64,000 bases of DNA from Bacillus cereus G9842 (GTDB taxonomy: Bacteria > Bacillota > Bacilli > Bacillales > Bacillaceae_G): contig NC_011772.1 of the NCBI RefSeq assembly GCF_000021305.1, positions 4,378,001 to 4,442,000 on the forward strand, in the 5' to 3' direction. A program made the position numbers and the translations under genes. Below, in pieces: positions 48,128-56,917 of the stretch. The notes under the pieces are model-generated. The model searched no databases, had not been told where the DNA came from, and saw only the letters and a list, made by a program, of their open reading frames with translations. Each line of letters starts with the position of its first letter. The stretch's first letter is position 1.

Positions 48128-48620
48128 AAACTGCTTGTTCAACTAGTTGTCCGTCTAATGTTTCAAAACGAACTTCCATTTGATTTTCATCCATTTCTAA
48201 TACAGCAAATGTCTTTTCTACACGCTGACGTGGTAATAAAATACTGCCTGGATTAATAAATAAAACGCCGTCGATTAATTCCGCACCTAATACGTGAGAA
48301 TGTCCGAAGCATGCAACTTGCGCTCCTACTTCTTCCGCATGGTACGCTAGCGTTTGTAATGTCATTTTCACATTATGGCGATGTCCATGCACAACTAAGA
48401 AGCGAATTCCATTTACATCAGTTACAATTTCATCTTGAAAGTTAGCATAATCACAGTTTCCTTTTACAACACGGAAACCTTGCATTTCTTCATGAGCAGG
48501 CGTTAGCTCTGAATCACCGCAATGAATCATGATATCTACTTTCCCTTCATATTTCTCTTTCAACTGCTGTAATTCCTTCACAGAGCTATGACTATCGCTT
48601 ACGATTAAAGCTTTCATCAT
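48114..48620 (-). CDS. YfcE/MJ0936-type metallophosphoesterase (YsnB)
   Basis: This 168-residue calcineurin-like phosphodiesterase has the full metal-site set: SDSHSS (near 8-13), HCGDSE (near 34-39), GNCDYA, VVHGHRHNV and GHSHVLG. Relatives hydrolyse phosphodiesters with Mn or Ni; the natural substrate is not known. It is the last gene of rph-rdgB-ysnB, 10 bp after rdgB, as in B. subtilis. Confidence 0.93.
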   Translation of the reverse strand: MMKALIVSDSHSSVKELQQLKEKYEGKVDIMIHCGDSELTPAHEEMQGFRVVKGNCDYANFQDEIVTDVNGIRFLVVHGHRHNVKMTLQTLAYHAEEVGAQVACFGHSHVLGAELIDGVLFINPGSILLPRQRVEKTFAVLEMDENQMEVRFETLDGQLVEQAVFKRG

Positions 48621-48630
48621 ACTCTCTCCC

Positions 48631-49239
48631 TTATTCTCCTAAAAACCATTCCGGGATTTTTTCTTCTAACTTACGAAGAGCACGACCACGGTGGCTAATA
48701 GCATTTTTCTCATCTGAACTTAATTCCGCCATTGCTTTTTTGTATTCTTCCACATAAAAGATCGGATCGTATCCAAAACCATTTTCTCCGCGGCGTTGTT
48801 CTAAAATAAATCCTTCACATGTCCCATTTACAATGACAGGCTTTTTATCACCTTCAGGGAAAGCAACTGCTAATGCACAATAGAAACGTGCTTTACGCTT
48901 TTCAAAGTCAATGCCATTTAATTCTTGTAACACTTTATCGATATTTGCTTGATCATTTTTCGGTTCACCAGCAAAACGCGCTGAATACACTCCTGGTTTT
49001 CCGTTTAAAGCATCTACAATAAGACCCGAATCATCCGCAATTACGATCGAATTCAGCTGTCTACTCAAACTATCCGCTTTTAAGATCGCATTTTCTTCAA
49101 ATGTTTCACCTGTTTCTTCAACTTCTTCAATATGAGGAAAATCGTGTAATGATTTTACTTCTAAATCAAATCGCTCAAATAACTCAGCAAACTCACGTAC
49201 TTTACCCATATTTTTTGTCGCTACAACAACTTGTTTCAT
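48631..49239 (-). CDS. XTP/dITP diphosphatase (RdgB family)
   Basis: This house-cleaning enzyme removes deaminated purine triphosphates (XTP, ITP, dITP). From the ATG at 49239, after AGGTGG, it has 202 residues; a GTG three codons earlier would sit on the binding site. Motifs are [11 protein letters not shown] (near 7-17), TGETFEENA, and [21 protein letters not shown] (near 68-88), plus the [10 protein letters not shown] end. It follows rph by 11 bp. Confidence 0.96.
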   Translation of the reverse strand: MKQVVVATKNMGKVREFAELFERFDLEVKSLHDFPHIEEVEETGETFEENAILKADSLSRQLNSIVIADDSGLIVDALNGKPGVYSARFAGEPKNDQANIDKVLQELNGIDFEKRKARFYCALAVAFPEGDKKPVIVNGTCEGFILEQRRGENGFGYDPIFYVEEYKKAMAELSSDEKNAISHRGRALRKLEEKIPEWFLGE

Positions 49240-49250
49240 ACTTTCCACCT

Positions 49251-49988
49251 CTACTCTATATGAGATACGATGTCGCCTAAAGCTTCTTTTTGCATATCAA
49301 TCAGTTGGAAAATGCCTTTTTCCGCAGCATCAAGTAGTTCATTTAACTGCGCTCTACTAAACGTCGCTTCTTCTCCAGTTCCTTGCACTTCAACAAATTG
49401 GCCTTTTCCAGTCATAATCACGTTCATATCAACGTCTGCTTTAGAATCTTCTGCATAGTTTAAATCTAAAACAACACCTTGCTCTTCAACAATCCCTACT
49501 GACGTTGCTGCTAAATAATCTTTTACTGGAATTTTAGATACTTTTTCTGCTTGTAATAACTTCTCAAAAGCTAGTACCATCGCTACATATGCACCTGTAA
49601 TAGACGCTGTTCTCGTTCCACCATCTGCTTGGATAACATCACAGTCAATCCAAACTGTTCTCTCGCCAAGCGCTTCTAAATCAACTACCGCACGTAATGC
49701 TCGTCCAATTAGACGCTGAATTTCCATTGTACGTCCTGTTACTTTCCCTTTGCTTGACTCTCTAATTGTACGTTGTTCTGTTGCACGCGGAATCATCGCG
49801 TATTCAGCTGTTACCCAGCCCTTTCCTTCTCCACGCATAAACGGTGGTACACGCTCTTCAATTGTCGCTGAGCAAATCACCTTTGTATCCCCAACTTCAA
49901 TTAATACAGATCCCTCTGGATGTTTTAAATAATTCGTATGAATATGTATATGGCGTAATTCTGTTTTCTCTCTACCATCTACTCGCAT
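49251..49988 (-). CDS. rph: Ribonuclease PH
   Basis: RNase PH trims tRNA 3' ends by phosphorolysis. The 245-residue protein has [12 protein letters not shown] at its start, [17 protein letters not shown] near 77-93, the phosphate-binding [15 protein letters not shown], and [19 protein letters not shown] near 115-133. It heads rph-rdgB-ysnB, downstream of gerM with a terminator between. Confidence 0.97.
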   Translation of the reverse strand: MRVDGREKTELRHIHIHTNYLKHPEGSVLIEVGDTKVICSATIEERVPPFMRGEGKGWVTAEYAMIPRATEQRTIRESSKGKVTGRTMEIQRLIGRALRAVVDLEALGERTVWIDCDVIQADGGTRTASITGAYVAMVLAFEKLLQAEKVSKIPVKDYLAATSVGIVEEQGVVLDLNYAEDSKADVDMNVIMTGKGQFVEVQGTGEEATFSRAQLNELLDAAEKGIFQLIDMQKEALGDIVSHIE

Positions 49989-50059
49989 AAAAATAACCTC
50001 CTCTTAATTACTACTCGTTAGTATAGCCAATTTTAAATGTATGATATGTATACAATAAA

Positions 50060-50091
50060 AGAAGGAGAACCCAAAAAGCAATTCTCCTTTC
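50060..50091 (-). terminator. gerM terminator
   Basis: AAGGAGAA (50062-50069) pairs with TTCTCCTT (50082-50089), followed by a weak T-rich flank. Confidence 0.7.
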
Positions 50092-50119
50092 TTACTTAAG
50101 TATATCAAATTATTCAAGA

Positions 50120-51169
50120 TTAAAAACTACCTGTATTCACGTTTTCTGGACGATCTACAGGTTTTATTAACTTTCCGCCCTTTTCATCTATAAGATTTGC
50201 TTTTCCATTCACTTCAATAGAAACATTTTTCACACCTTTCTTTTCTGTTAAAGATAAAACTAACGACTTCAATACGTAATTTGAAATCATATTTTTATCT
50301 GGGTTTACAAATATATTTTCATTAAAGTTTAATGTAAGATTTCCGTCTTGTAATTTCGGATTCGTAATAAGCTTAACGCCTGGATTAAAATCATTCAGGA
50401 GCGATTGATGAATCGGACCTTTTACAAGCTCATCTATAATTGCTGCATAATCATTTTCTTTTCCTTCAGCAACGCGGCGCGTTACTGGTACGTAATATTG
50501 CTGTTTATTATTATTTTGCGCCATAAAATACAGTGTGACTGGTTTTGTATTTGTTACATCTGCTACTTGTTCATCATCGAAGTTAATACCATTTGCACGG
50601 CTCACTCCTTCACCAAGCGGTGTACCAGCAACCGGCATCTTCGCCAATTTCTCACCATTTATTTGGAACTGCACTTGTTTTATCTCTGTAAATTGCGTCA
50701 ACGTCCACGCTATAGATTCAATGATTTGACGCTCTTCTTCTTTCGCATAGTTTTTCATTTCTTTAGAGAAATCAATAACTGCCGTCCCGTCCTTTTTCAA
50801 ATCTAAAGTCATCGTTGTATTCGCCGGAATGACTGCACGAAACCCATTCGGTAATAAATTCGTTACCGGTCCATCTTTCACAAGGTATTCTAACGTTTGC
50901 TTCACAGTCTCATTTGCTTTCGGAGTAGGTATAGCTAACGTTTGTGGTACAACATAACCATTTTTATCAACAAGGTATAGTTCTCTATTTACCATTTGCC
51001 CTTGCTTATCTTTTTTAGCTACTTCTTTCTTCCCACCCTCTGTATACGTAACTTGTTTTGGCGGATCAATTTGTTCAGTTGCTTTCTCCTGATTTATAAA
51101 GCCACACCCTGTTAGTAAAACAGCGCTCACAGTAGCACCAACAACCCATTTAAAAGTGGATTTAGGCAT
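50120..51169 (-). CDS. gerM: Germination/sporulation lipoprotein GerM
   Basis: GerM is required for normal sporulation and germination; it supports assembly of the SpoIIIA-SpoIIQ channel between mother cell and forespore. The 349-residue protein has a lipoprotein signal (VVGATVSAVLLTGCGF, lipidated Cys near 22) and two GerMN domains (about 80-195 and 220-330; VTLYFMAQNNNKQQYYVPVTR opens the second). It lies between racE and rph as in B. subtilis. Confidence 0.95.
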   Translation of the reverse strand: MPKSTFKWVVGATVSAVLLTGCGFINQEKATEQIDPPKQVTYTEGGKKEVAKKDKQGQMVNRELYLVDKNGYVVPQTLAIPTPKANETVKQTLEYLVKDGPVTNLLPNGFRAVIPANTTMTLDLKKDGTAVIDFSKEMKNYAKEEERQIIESIAWTLTQFTEIKQVQFQINGEKLAKMPVAGTPLGEGVSRANGINFDDEQVADVTNTKPVTLYFMAQNNNKQQYYVPVTRRVAEGKENDYAAIIDELVKGPIHQSLLNDFNPGVKLITNPKLQDGNLTLNFNENIFVNPDKNMISNYVLKSLVLSLTEKKGVKNVSIEVNGKANLIDEKGGKLIKPVDRPENVNTGSF

Positions 51170-51247
51170 GCCATTCCCCCCTAAAATCTAAGTTTGTACT
51201 ATTATGTATACGAGCCGTTTCACATTTTAGAACAAGCTGTGCCTCTT

Positions 51248-51304
51248 ATAAAGTGAAACTTTAATCAGTGGAGGTTCTAACTGCCCAGCAAATAGCAAGA
51301 TAAA
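51248..51304 (+). repeat. Short bcr1-type repeat (copy D)
   Basis: A 57-bp element, ATAAAGTGAAACTTTAATCA to GCAAATAGCAAGATAAA. It shares the internal GTGGAGGTTCT with copy A at 9153. It abuts the T run of the racE terminator. Confidence 0.8.
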
Positions 51305-51305
51305 A

Positions 51306-51332
51306 CAAAAAAACTCCTGATTTCTCAGGAGC
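51306..51332 (-). terminator. racE terminator
   Basis: CTCCTGA (51314-51320) pairs with TCAGGAG (51325-51331), followed by T7 on the minus strand. Confidence 0.85.
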
Positions 51333-51353
51333 TCACTTATATGAATTCTACTA

Positions 51354-52163
51354 TTATTCTTTTTCTAAATGAATATGCTTCACATTTTCAATCGGTTGAC
51401 CGAACCATTTTGATGCAATTTCTTTAAACAAGCCTATTTTTCCTGTTGTTAAGAAGAGATGATCGCTTTGTTCTTCTCCTTCATTCAACATTTTACTATG
51501 ATATAAGATTGTACTTACTTCACGTGCTGTTTCATCACCAGAACTAATTAGTTGTACTTTATCTCCCATTACTTTTTTAATAACAGGTCCTAAAATTGGA
51601 TAGTGTGTACACCCTAATATAAGTGTATCAATATCGGTACTTTTCAGTGGTTGCAGCGTTTCTCTTACAACTTCATACGCCATTTCACTTTCGAAATTCC
51701 CACTCTCTACAAGTTCAACGAAAGGTGGACAAGCTAAACTTTCTACCATAACACGGTTATTAATAGACTTTAACGCCTCTTCGTATGCACCACTTTTCAC
51801 AGTTCCAATCGTTCCAATAATCCCAACATGATACGTGTTTGTCACTTTTAAAGCTGTACGTGATCCTGGGTGAATAACTCCCACTACTGGAATTGGTAAT
51901 TGTTTTTGCATCTCTTCTAATACAACCGCAGTTGCTGTATTACACGCAATAACTAACATTTTGATATTTAAATCTAGTAAATGCTCCGTCATTTCCCACG
52001 TAAATTGACGCACTTCTTCTCGAGAACGCGGACCATAAGGACAACGTGCTGTATCTCCTAAATATATGATACGTTCTTTCGGCAACTGACGAATTAATTC
52101 CTTCGCTACTGTTAAACCGCCAACTCCTGAATCGATAACACCGATTGCTCTATTCAACTTCAT
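51354..52163 (-). CDS. racE: Glutamate racemase
   Basis: RacE makes D-glutamate for peptidoglycan (and for poly-gamma-glutamate where present). I place the start at ATG 52163 (269 residues) giving [19 protein letters not shown]. Key residues are Asp and Ser in IDSGVGG, the catalytic cysteine in VIACNTAT (near 73-80) and the second in [12 protein letters not shown] (near 184). The sequence resembles the RacE2 type of B. anthracis as I remember it. In Bacillus it is beside gerM, as here. Confidence 0.96.
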   Translation of the reverse strand: MKLNRAIGVIDSGVGGLTVAKELIRQLPKERIIYLGDTARCPYGPRSREEVRQFTWEMTEHLLDLNIKMLVIACNTATAVVLEEMQKQLPIPVVGVIHPGSRTALKVTNTYHVGIIGTIGTVKSGAYEEALKSINNRVMVESLACPPFVELVESGNFESEMAYEVVRETLQPLKSTDIDTLILGCTHYPILGPVIKKVMGDKVQLISSGDETAREVSTILYHSKMLNEGEEQSDHLFLTTGKIGLFKEIASKWFGQPIENVKHIHLEKE

Positions 52164-52327
52164 CACCCGTTTTCTCATTCATCATCTTTTATGTTTATCA
52201 TTATATTTTACACACTTTAAGTTCGCTCACTTCAAATGCTTCTGTATGAAAATTTTCATTTGCCCATGTATAGACTAGGACCTTTTTTATTTTGCTCCTT
52301 TTTTTCATAATTTGCAAGATAGAAAAA

Positions 52328-52358
52328 TAACCGACCTTCTATAAGAAAGTCGGTTTCT
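52328..52358 (-). terminator. MFS transporter terminator
   Basis: AACCGAC / GTCGGTT stem extended by CTT / AAG (52329-52355); T-containing flank on the minus strand. Confidence 0.75.
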
Positions 52359-52376
52359 TCTATATAAAGTGCATAT

Positions 52377-53702
52377 TCATTGCTCCATCTTTTTTTGAAA
52401 AGAAGACATTCCCATTAATAAGACGAAATGAACAGAAATTAAAATGACGATCAAAATAAAATTCAATCGATAACTATTTGTAGATTCCATAATTTTGCTC
52501 GCTACAGCTGGCCCGAATGCCATACCGAAAAAGTTAATTAAATTATATAAACCAAGGCCGACTCCAACTTTAGCTGGATTTAATGTTTTCGGAATAAATG
52601 TGTTTAATGATACTTGAATTGCCGAATAACTCATAAATGTTAAAATAACCGCAAATAAAATAAAGAGTAAGTTCCCGTCTGGAATAATCCCTAAAATTAA
52701 AAAGCCAATGATCATAACTACAGACGCTACATACATCATCCTCACATTCCCAAACGCAGGAATAATCTTTCCGGTAATAAAACTAGATACAATACCAAAG
52801 AGAGATGCAACAAACAATACAATTCCAATAACGAACGGAGACAACCCGTGCCCTCTTCCTAACAGTAATGGTAATAATAATAAACTAGCACATAACGCCA
52901 CATTAATGATAAATCCGACCGCTATTAAACGCAGTAATGGTTTATTTGTAAACAACTCAATATCAATAAACGGTGACTCTGCTCTCTTCATATGAGCCTT
53001 GAATAAAAATAGGAAAGCAACAGATAACACAAAAAGCCAACTATTAATATTCACTCCTAATAAAACGGTCGTAATCAATACAAATAATAAAAATGCTCCA
53101 ATGAAATCAAAGTGGAACACTTCATCGGTATGTTGCACCTCTTCTGGCATAAATTTTACGAGCAAGAAAATACCAACCATTGAAATAACCATAAATAAAA
53201 ATAAATACGGCCACCCTAACGTATTTGTAATTGCCCCACCAACTAAAGGTCCAATACCAACCGCTAATGCAATAGAAGAACTAATCATTGCTAACGCACC
53301 CGGTTTTTTAGCTGGAGCAACTAATTTAGCCACCGCAATCATACTAAGCGCAATAAACGCTGCTCCTCCGCTCGCCTGCACTAGCCTTGCGAAAATGATA
53401 ATCTCATAAGATTGATTCACAAACCCAACAATAGAACCAGCTACAAATATGATAATAGAAATAATTAATAGCCTTTTTACACTGTAACGATCAGCCAGTT
53501 TTCCATATATCATCGAACCAATACCGACGACTAAAGAATACCCTACTACAACCCAACTTACTTTCGATTGACTAATTGATAAATCATTAGCAATATCCTC
53601 TAGCGCTACATTAAATAACACAGCGTTCATCGGTCCTAACAAAACAATAAAACATAATGTAAAAACAAACCATTTCGAATGGTTACTTATATCTTTCCCC
53701 AT
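52377..53702 (-). CDS. MFS drug/efflux transporter
   Basis: From the ATG at 53702, after AGGAG, this 441-residue major facilitator protein has about 12-14 membrane segments. The motif A region reads GSMIYGKLADRYSVKRLL (near 63-80) and motif C-like GIGPLVGGAITNTLGWPYLF near 150 indicates an antiporter of the drug:H+ (TetL/QacA-like) class. It may export a toxic compound; the substrate is unknown. It is divergent from the frameshifted DJ-1 gene across a 390-bp spacer with two inverted repeats, suggesting local repression. Confidence 0.85.
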   Translation of the reverse strand: MGKDISNHSKWFVFTLCFIVLLGPMNAVLFNVALEDIANDLSISQSKVSWVVVGYSLVVGIGSMIYGKLADRYSVKRLLIISIIIFVAGSIVGFVNQSYEIIIFARLVQASGGAAFIALSMIAVAKLVAPAKKPGALAMISSSIALAVGIGPLVGGAITNTLGWPYLFLFMVISMVGIFLLVKFMPEEVQHTDEVFHFDFIGAFLLFVLITTVLLGVNINSWLFVLSVAFLFLFKAHMKRAESPFIDIELFTNKPLLRLIAVGFIINVALCASLLLLPLLLGRGHGLSPFVIGIVLFVASLFGIVSSFITGKIIPAFGNVRMMYVASVVMIIGFLILGIIPDGNLLFILFAVILTFMSYSAIQVSLNTFIPKTLNPAKVGVGLGLYNLINFFGMAFGPAVASKIMESTNSYRLNFILIVILISVHFVLLMGMSSFQKKMEQ

Positions 53703-53816
53703 GTGTAACACTCTCCTGATTACAATTTTAAAACTGTCAAACTATTGATAAAAAAATGAAGTTATTTAAATGTTGTATCACCACTAAACAACTTCATTAA
53801 ATGTATAAATGGTGCT

Positions 53817-53836
53817 AATTTATCGTGCGATAAATT
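53817..53836. promoter_or_regulatory. 20-bp perfect palindrome, candidate operator
   Basis: AATTTATCG and CGATAAATT flank a central TG at 53826-53827, all 9 arm positions matching. It lies 115 bp upstream of the MFS start codon. There is no U-tract, so it is more likely an operator than a terminator. Confidence 0.45.
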
Positions 53837-53919
53837 GAATTCGAAACGAAACACGTATATTGTTCGATATTCATGGAACTATCATAGTTTCAGCATTACA
53901 GTTTGTCAACGAAAAACAT

Positions 53920-53957
53920 ACAAAGTAAACTATTTTAGTATTTTTAGTTTACTTTGT
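53920..53957. promoter_or_regulatory. 13-bp inverted repeat, candidate operator
   Basis: ACAAAGTAAACTA (53920-53932) and TAGTTTACTTTGT (53945-53957) form perfect arms around 12 nt. The right arm overlaps a possible -35 for the plus-strand gene (TATACA -10 at 53969-53974). Confidence 0.45.
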
Positions 53958-54006
53958 TCAAAAGTTATTATACACTAATTTCGAAGCTGATATAAGGAGG
54001 ACTGGC

Positions 54007-54033
54007 ATGATTATTCAAATTTGCATTTTTTAA
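54007..54033 (+). other. Eight-codon mini-frame with strong binding site
   Basis: TATAAGGAGGACTGGC precedes ATG, and the frame MIIQICIF then stops. It could be a leader peptide or the truncated start of a deleted gene. The coordinates show only the mini-frame. Confidence 0.25.
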
Positions 54034-54091
54034 CTTAATAAAATGAAACGAATACAGAACTTTTATATAGAAGAGACATTATAGGAGGATT

Positions 54092-54777
54092 ATGATGAAG
54101 AAAAAAATGTTAGTTGTATTAACAAGCGTAGAAAAATACCCAAATTTAAATAGGGCTACCGGACTTTGGCTCGGTGAAGCTGTACATTTCGTAAAAAAGT
54201 AGAAGAAGCGGGTTACGAAGTTGATTACGTCAGTCCACAAGGCGGTTATACACCAATTGATCCACATAGTTTAGCAATGGCGGAGAGCATCGATTGGGAA
54301 TGGTACCAAAAGAAAGAGTTTATGAATCGCCTCGGTTCTACAATGAAACCAAGTGAAGTGAATCCAGAAGACTACGCTGTTATTTATTACGCAGGTGGTC
54401 ACGGGGTTATTTGGGACTTCCCAGAAAATAAAGAACTTCAAAATATTAGCCGCAATATTTATGAAAACGGCGGTATTGTTTCTTCCGTTTGTCATGGAGC
54501 TGCTGGTTTATTTCATATTACATTAAGTAATGGGGATCGTTTAATTAGCGGTAAGAAGGTAACAGGCTTTTCAAATGAAGAAGAAAAATTAGCTGAATTA
54601 GATCAATTCGTTCCATTTTTAACAGAAGATGAACTCATTAAAAATGGAGGACTTTACGAAAAAGCTGCACAGCCTTGGGAAGCTTTTGCTCTAGAAGATA
54701 ATCGTGTTATCACTGGTCAAAACCCAGCTTCAGGTGGTCCAGTAGCCGAATTAGTATTAAAACAGTTGCAAAAATAA
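54092..54777 (+). pseudogene. Frameshifted DJ-1/PfpI family protein
   Basis: The reading frame starts MMKKKMLVVLTSVEKYPN and continues GLWLGEAVHFVKK to a stop at 54200-54202. Removing one base deletion in the A run at 54193-54198 restores VEEAGYEVDYVSPQGGY and a complete protein to 54777, about 228 residues. The downstream part keeps the class I amidotransferase/Hsp31-like features: GGHGVIWDFPEN and the nucleophile cysteine in SSVCHGAAG. Relatives are glyoxalase III or deglycase/chaperone-like. A good binding site (ATAGGAGG) precedes the start. It is either a recent pseudogene or a homopolymer sequencing error; translation of an isolated downstream portion is unlikely to give an active protein. 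Confidence 0.85.
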
Positions 54778-54785
54778 TATGTACT

Positions 54786-54829
54786 AAAAAAAGCAGATCT
54801 CCCTCTATTAAGGGAGATCTGCTTTTTTA
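54786..54829. terminator. Bidirectional terminator between convergent genes
   Basis: A 16-bp stem, AAAAGCAGATCTCCCT with its complement AGGGAGATCTGCTTTT, with A and T runs on both flanks; closes the DJ-1 frame and the TetR gene. Confidence 0.9.
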
Positions 54830-55465
54830 CGAAATCATTTGCAAAATAGCAATAACTTCTTTTTCAATTTCAGAATCATCAATTGCTTCTATATACTCTG
54901 GTTTAAAAAGTTGATACTTCTTTAATTGATAAAAATCAAGTATCGCTTTCTTTAAAGTAATATCGTACTGAATACAAAAAGAATGATCTATAATACGTCG
55001 TAACATCACATCATCTTGTACCATAAATAATTGTGCATTCATTTTATTAAAATAACCTTGTTCCATACCCGCTTCAAAAAACATTTGCAAATTATGATTA
55101 CGATTTTGTTGTGCAGCGACTAATTGATCTGACAAATGCGGATATGCTTCTTTCAAATCTTGCAAAAAAACATCCGAAATATATGTCACACATTTTAAAG
55201 AGTGGATAAACGTCTTTTGGAAACGTTCTGCAAAAGACATGCTTTCATCTTGATTATCCACATCACCTTCGAGTAGATAATTCATGAAATCCTCTACTAC
55301 CGCCTCAATAATTTCATCTTTCGAAGAAAAACGTTTATATAAAGTAGCTTTACTAATATCCATATATTTCGCAATTTCATCTATTTTCAATTGGCTAAAA
55401 CTCGTCTTTCTAATAACGGGCTTTATTTTATTAATATAAGTATTTGCACATGCGACTTTTCTCAT
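54827..55465 (-). CDS. TetR-family transcriptional regulator
   Basis: This 212-residue regulator has an N-terminal helix-turn-helix (about 22-60, SQLKIDEIAKYMDISKATLYKRFSSKDEI) and a helical ligand domain of about 150 residues. The ligand is unknown. Its own upstream spacer (55466-55757) holds only a bcr1-type repeat and a terminator. Likely targets are the nearby MFS exporter and/or DJ-1 genes, but this is inference from position. Confidence 0.88.
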   Translation of the reverse strand: MRKVACANTYINKIKPVIRKTSFSQLKIDEIAKYMDISKATLYKRFSSKDEIIEAVVEDFMNYLLEGDVDNQDESMSFAERFQKTFIHSLKCVTYISDVFLQDLKEAYPHLSDQLVAAQQNRNHNLQMFFEAGMEQGYFNKMNAQLFMVQDDVMLRRIIDHSFCIQYDITLKKAILDFYQLKKYQLFKPEYIEAIDDSEIEKEVIAILQMIS

Positions 55466-55604
55466 TTAAAAGAGCCTCCCCTTTTGTCCATACAAAATAG
55501 TATAGCAAATTCACGAATGATTATAAATGAAGTTATTATACTTATTACGCCTTTTTAGTTTATTACATTTTCATATACTATACATAAAAAACTATAATCC
55601 ATTA

Positions 55605-55721
55605 TCACCAACTGGACGGTTACAAACCAATTTTGAGGGGGGAATTTTAGGATAAAGTGAAACTTTAATCAACCCTCACCAATTGGGCTTTTACGGGCTG
55701 CTCGGCAAATAGCGGGATAAA
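55605..55721 (+). repeat. bcr1-type repeat (copy E) with a partial second unit
   Basis: The core, 55652-55721, begins ATAAAGTGAAACTTTAATCA and ends GCAAATAGCGGGATAAA but lacks about 57 bp of the interior of copy C. Directly before it, 55605-55651 carries degenerate pieces of the same interior (CACCAACTGGAC and CAATTTTGAGGGGGG). It abuts the terminator of the DJ-1 gene. Confidence 0.75.
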
Positions 55722-55757
55722 AATACCCACTACCTTTGTTAGTAGCGGGTACTTTTT
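55722..55757 (-). terminator. Terminator of the intact DJ-1/PfpI gene
   Basis: ATACCCACTAC / GTAGCGGGTA stem (55725-55750, one G-U pair) with T5 on the minus strand. Confidence 0.8.
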
Positions 55758-56417
55758 CTATAATTTATTTACAGCCCTTTTTATAGCCTTACCTATTTCC
55801 ACGCTAGACTGTGGATTTTGTCCTGTAATTAAATGCCCATCTACTACCACATGCGGCGTAAAATTGGGAGCTACATAAAACAAAGCTCCTTCTTCTTTCA
55901 ACTTACTTTCTAACAAAAACGGAACGCGCTTTTCTAAATGTACAGCTTTTTCTTCATCGTTTGTATAACCTGTTATACGCTTACCGGCAACAAAAAACGA
56001 GCTATCCTTATTTTTCACACCGACAAAGGAACTTACTCCGTGACAAACAGCCGCTACAATCCGGTTATCGTTATACATATTCTCAATTAAATTTGCTACA
56101 TATGGATTACCTGGAAAATCTACAATCGCCCCGTGGCCACCACCAAATAAAACCGCATCATAATCCGAGAAATGAACATTTGAAATCGGCCTCGTATTTT
56201 GCAATAAAGAAGCTACATGCTTGAATTCACGAGGTATACCATTCGGAATAGACACTCTATCTATAGGTACTCTCCCGCCTTTTATTGACACAATATCAAC
56301 ATCAAACTTAGCCTTTTTAAATAAATGATAAGGAGCTGCGAGCTCTTCAAGCCACAAACCAGTCGGGTGTCCATTCATATCATGAGCACTTGTTGAAACT
56401 AACAGTATCCTTTTCAA
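55758..56417 (-). CDS. DJ-1/PfpI family protein (Hsp31-like)
   Basis: This intact 219-residue paralogue of the frameshifted gene at 54.1 kb carries the FGGGHGAIVDFP motif (near 91-102) and the nucleophile Cys125 in VAAVCHGVSS with the acidic residue supplied upstream. Families of this type have glyoxalase III/deglycase or chaperone activity. Its ends match those of the broken copy (GHLITGQNPQSS versus NRVITGQNPASG), so the two are related, probably paralogues from an older duplication rather than a recent copy. It ends in its own terminator; a TetR gene and a repeat lie downstream. Confidence 0.9.
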   Translation of the reverse strand: MKRILLVSTSAHDMNGHPTGLWLEELAAPYHLFKKAKFDVDIVSIKGGRVPIDRVSIPNGIPREFKHVASLLQNTRPISNVHFSDYDAVLFGGGHGAIVDFPGNPYVANLIENMYNDNRIVAAVCHGVSSFVGVKNKDSSFFVAGKRITGYTNDEEKAVHLEKRVPFLLESKLKEEGALFYVAPNFTPHVVVDGHLITGQNPQSSVEIGKAIKRAVNKL

Positions 56418-56488
56418 CTTATCCCCTCCTTATTACCTATTTATGTATGGAGTGTTCTTATCATTCATATAGCAAGTGAAGCAAACAA

Positions 56489-56524
56489 AAAAATAGCCGA
56501 CTCTTTGTATAAAAGTCGGCTGCT
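56489..56524 (-). terminator. gerE terminator
   Basis: AGCCGACT / AGTCGGCT stem (56496-56521) with T7 on the minus strand, just past the gerE stop. Confidence 0.85.
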
Positions 56525-56527
56525 TTC

Positions 56528-56752
56528 TTATAGTTCGAGCTCTCCCATACGAAGAAGCTCCACAACTGCTTGTGAACGTCCTTTAACCCCTAGCTTTTGC
56601 ATTGCGTTTGAGATGTGGTTGCGAACTGTCTTTTCACTTATAAAAAGTTCACCTGCAATTTCCTTCGTTGTTTTATCTTGAACCAGTAATTCAAATACTT
56701 CTCTTTCTCTCTTTGTGAGTAAAGGTTTAGATTGATACGCTTTTTCCTTCAA
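56528..56752 (-). CDS. gerE: Late sporulation regulator GerE
   Basis: GerE is the LuxR-type DNA-binding protein that adjusts sigma-K-dependent coat gene expression in the late mother cell. The 74-residue protein is a lone helix-turn-helix of the FixJ/LuxR type ([43 protein letters not shown], near 12-54). The start is TTG at 56752, 9 nt after AGGAGGG; the sequence [19 protein letters not shown] matches the B. subtilis N-terminus. A sigma-K-like promoter lies upstream. GerE is near racE/gerM in Bacillus, though two accessory gene blocks intervene here. Confidence 0.95.
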   Translation of the reverse strand: MKEKAYQSKPLLTKREREVFELLVQDKTTKEIAGELFISEKTVRNHISNAMQKLGVKGRSQAVVELLRMGELEL

Positions 56753-56819
56753 CTGGTATAACCCTCCTTGCTTAAGCCAGAGCTGTGTATGTGTAAGTTG
56801 GGTGTTTATTTAGTCAAGA

Positions 56820-56847
56820 TATTGTATGAACGAAATGTGCAGGTGGT
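56820..56847 (-). promoter_or_regulatory. Candidate sigma-K promoter for gerE
   Basis: CATACAATA (56820-56828, minus strand) fits CATANNNTA exactly; an AC pair lies 17 bp upstream. gerE is sigma-K dependent in B. subtilis. Confidence 0.45.
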
Positions 56848-56917
56848 GAATGAAAATGGGCTTTATTTCCTATGTTATTTTAGACTTTTATACAGTGCGT
56901 ACACTCTTTTTATCCAC

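Noticed and set aside
50405..50806. A 133-codon plus-strand frame opposite gerM
   Set aside because: It is rich in Phe, Ile, Cys and Tyr as expected from the complement of a coding strand, has no binding site, and lies entirely inside gerM.
54193..54198. Programmed ribosomal frameshift in the DJ-1 gene
   Set aside because: A +1 or -1 site with a stimulatory element is not apparent, and the family does not use recoding; a mutation or a sequencing error is simpler.
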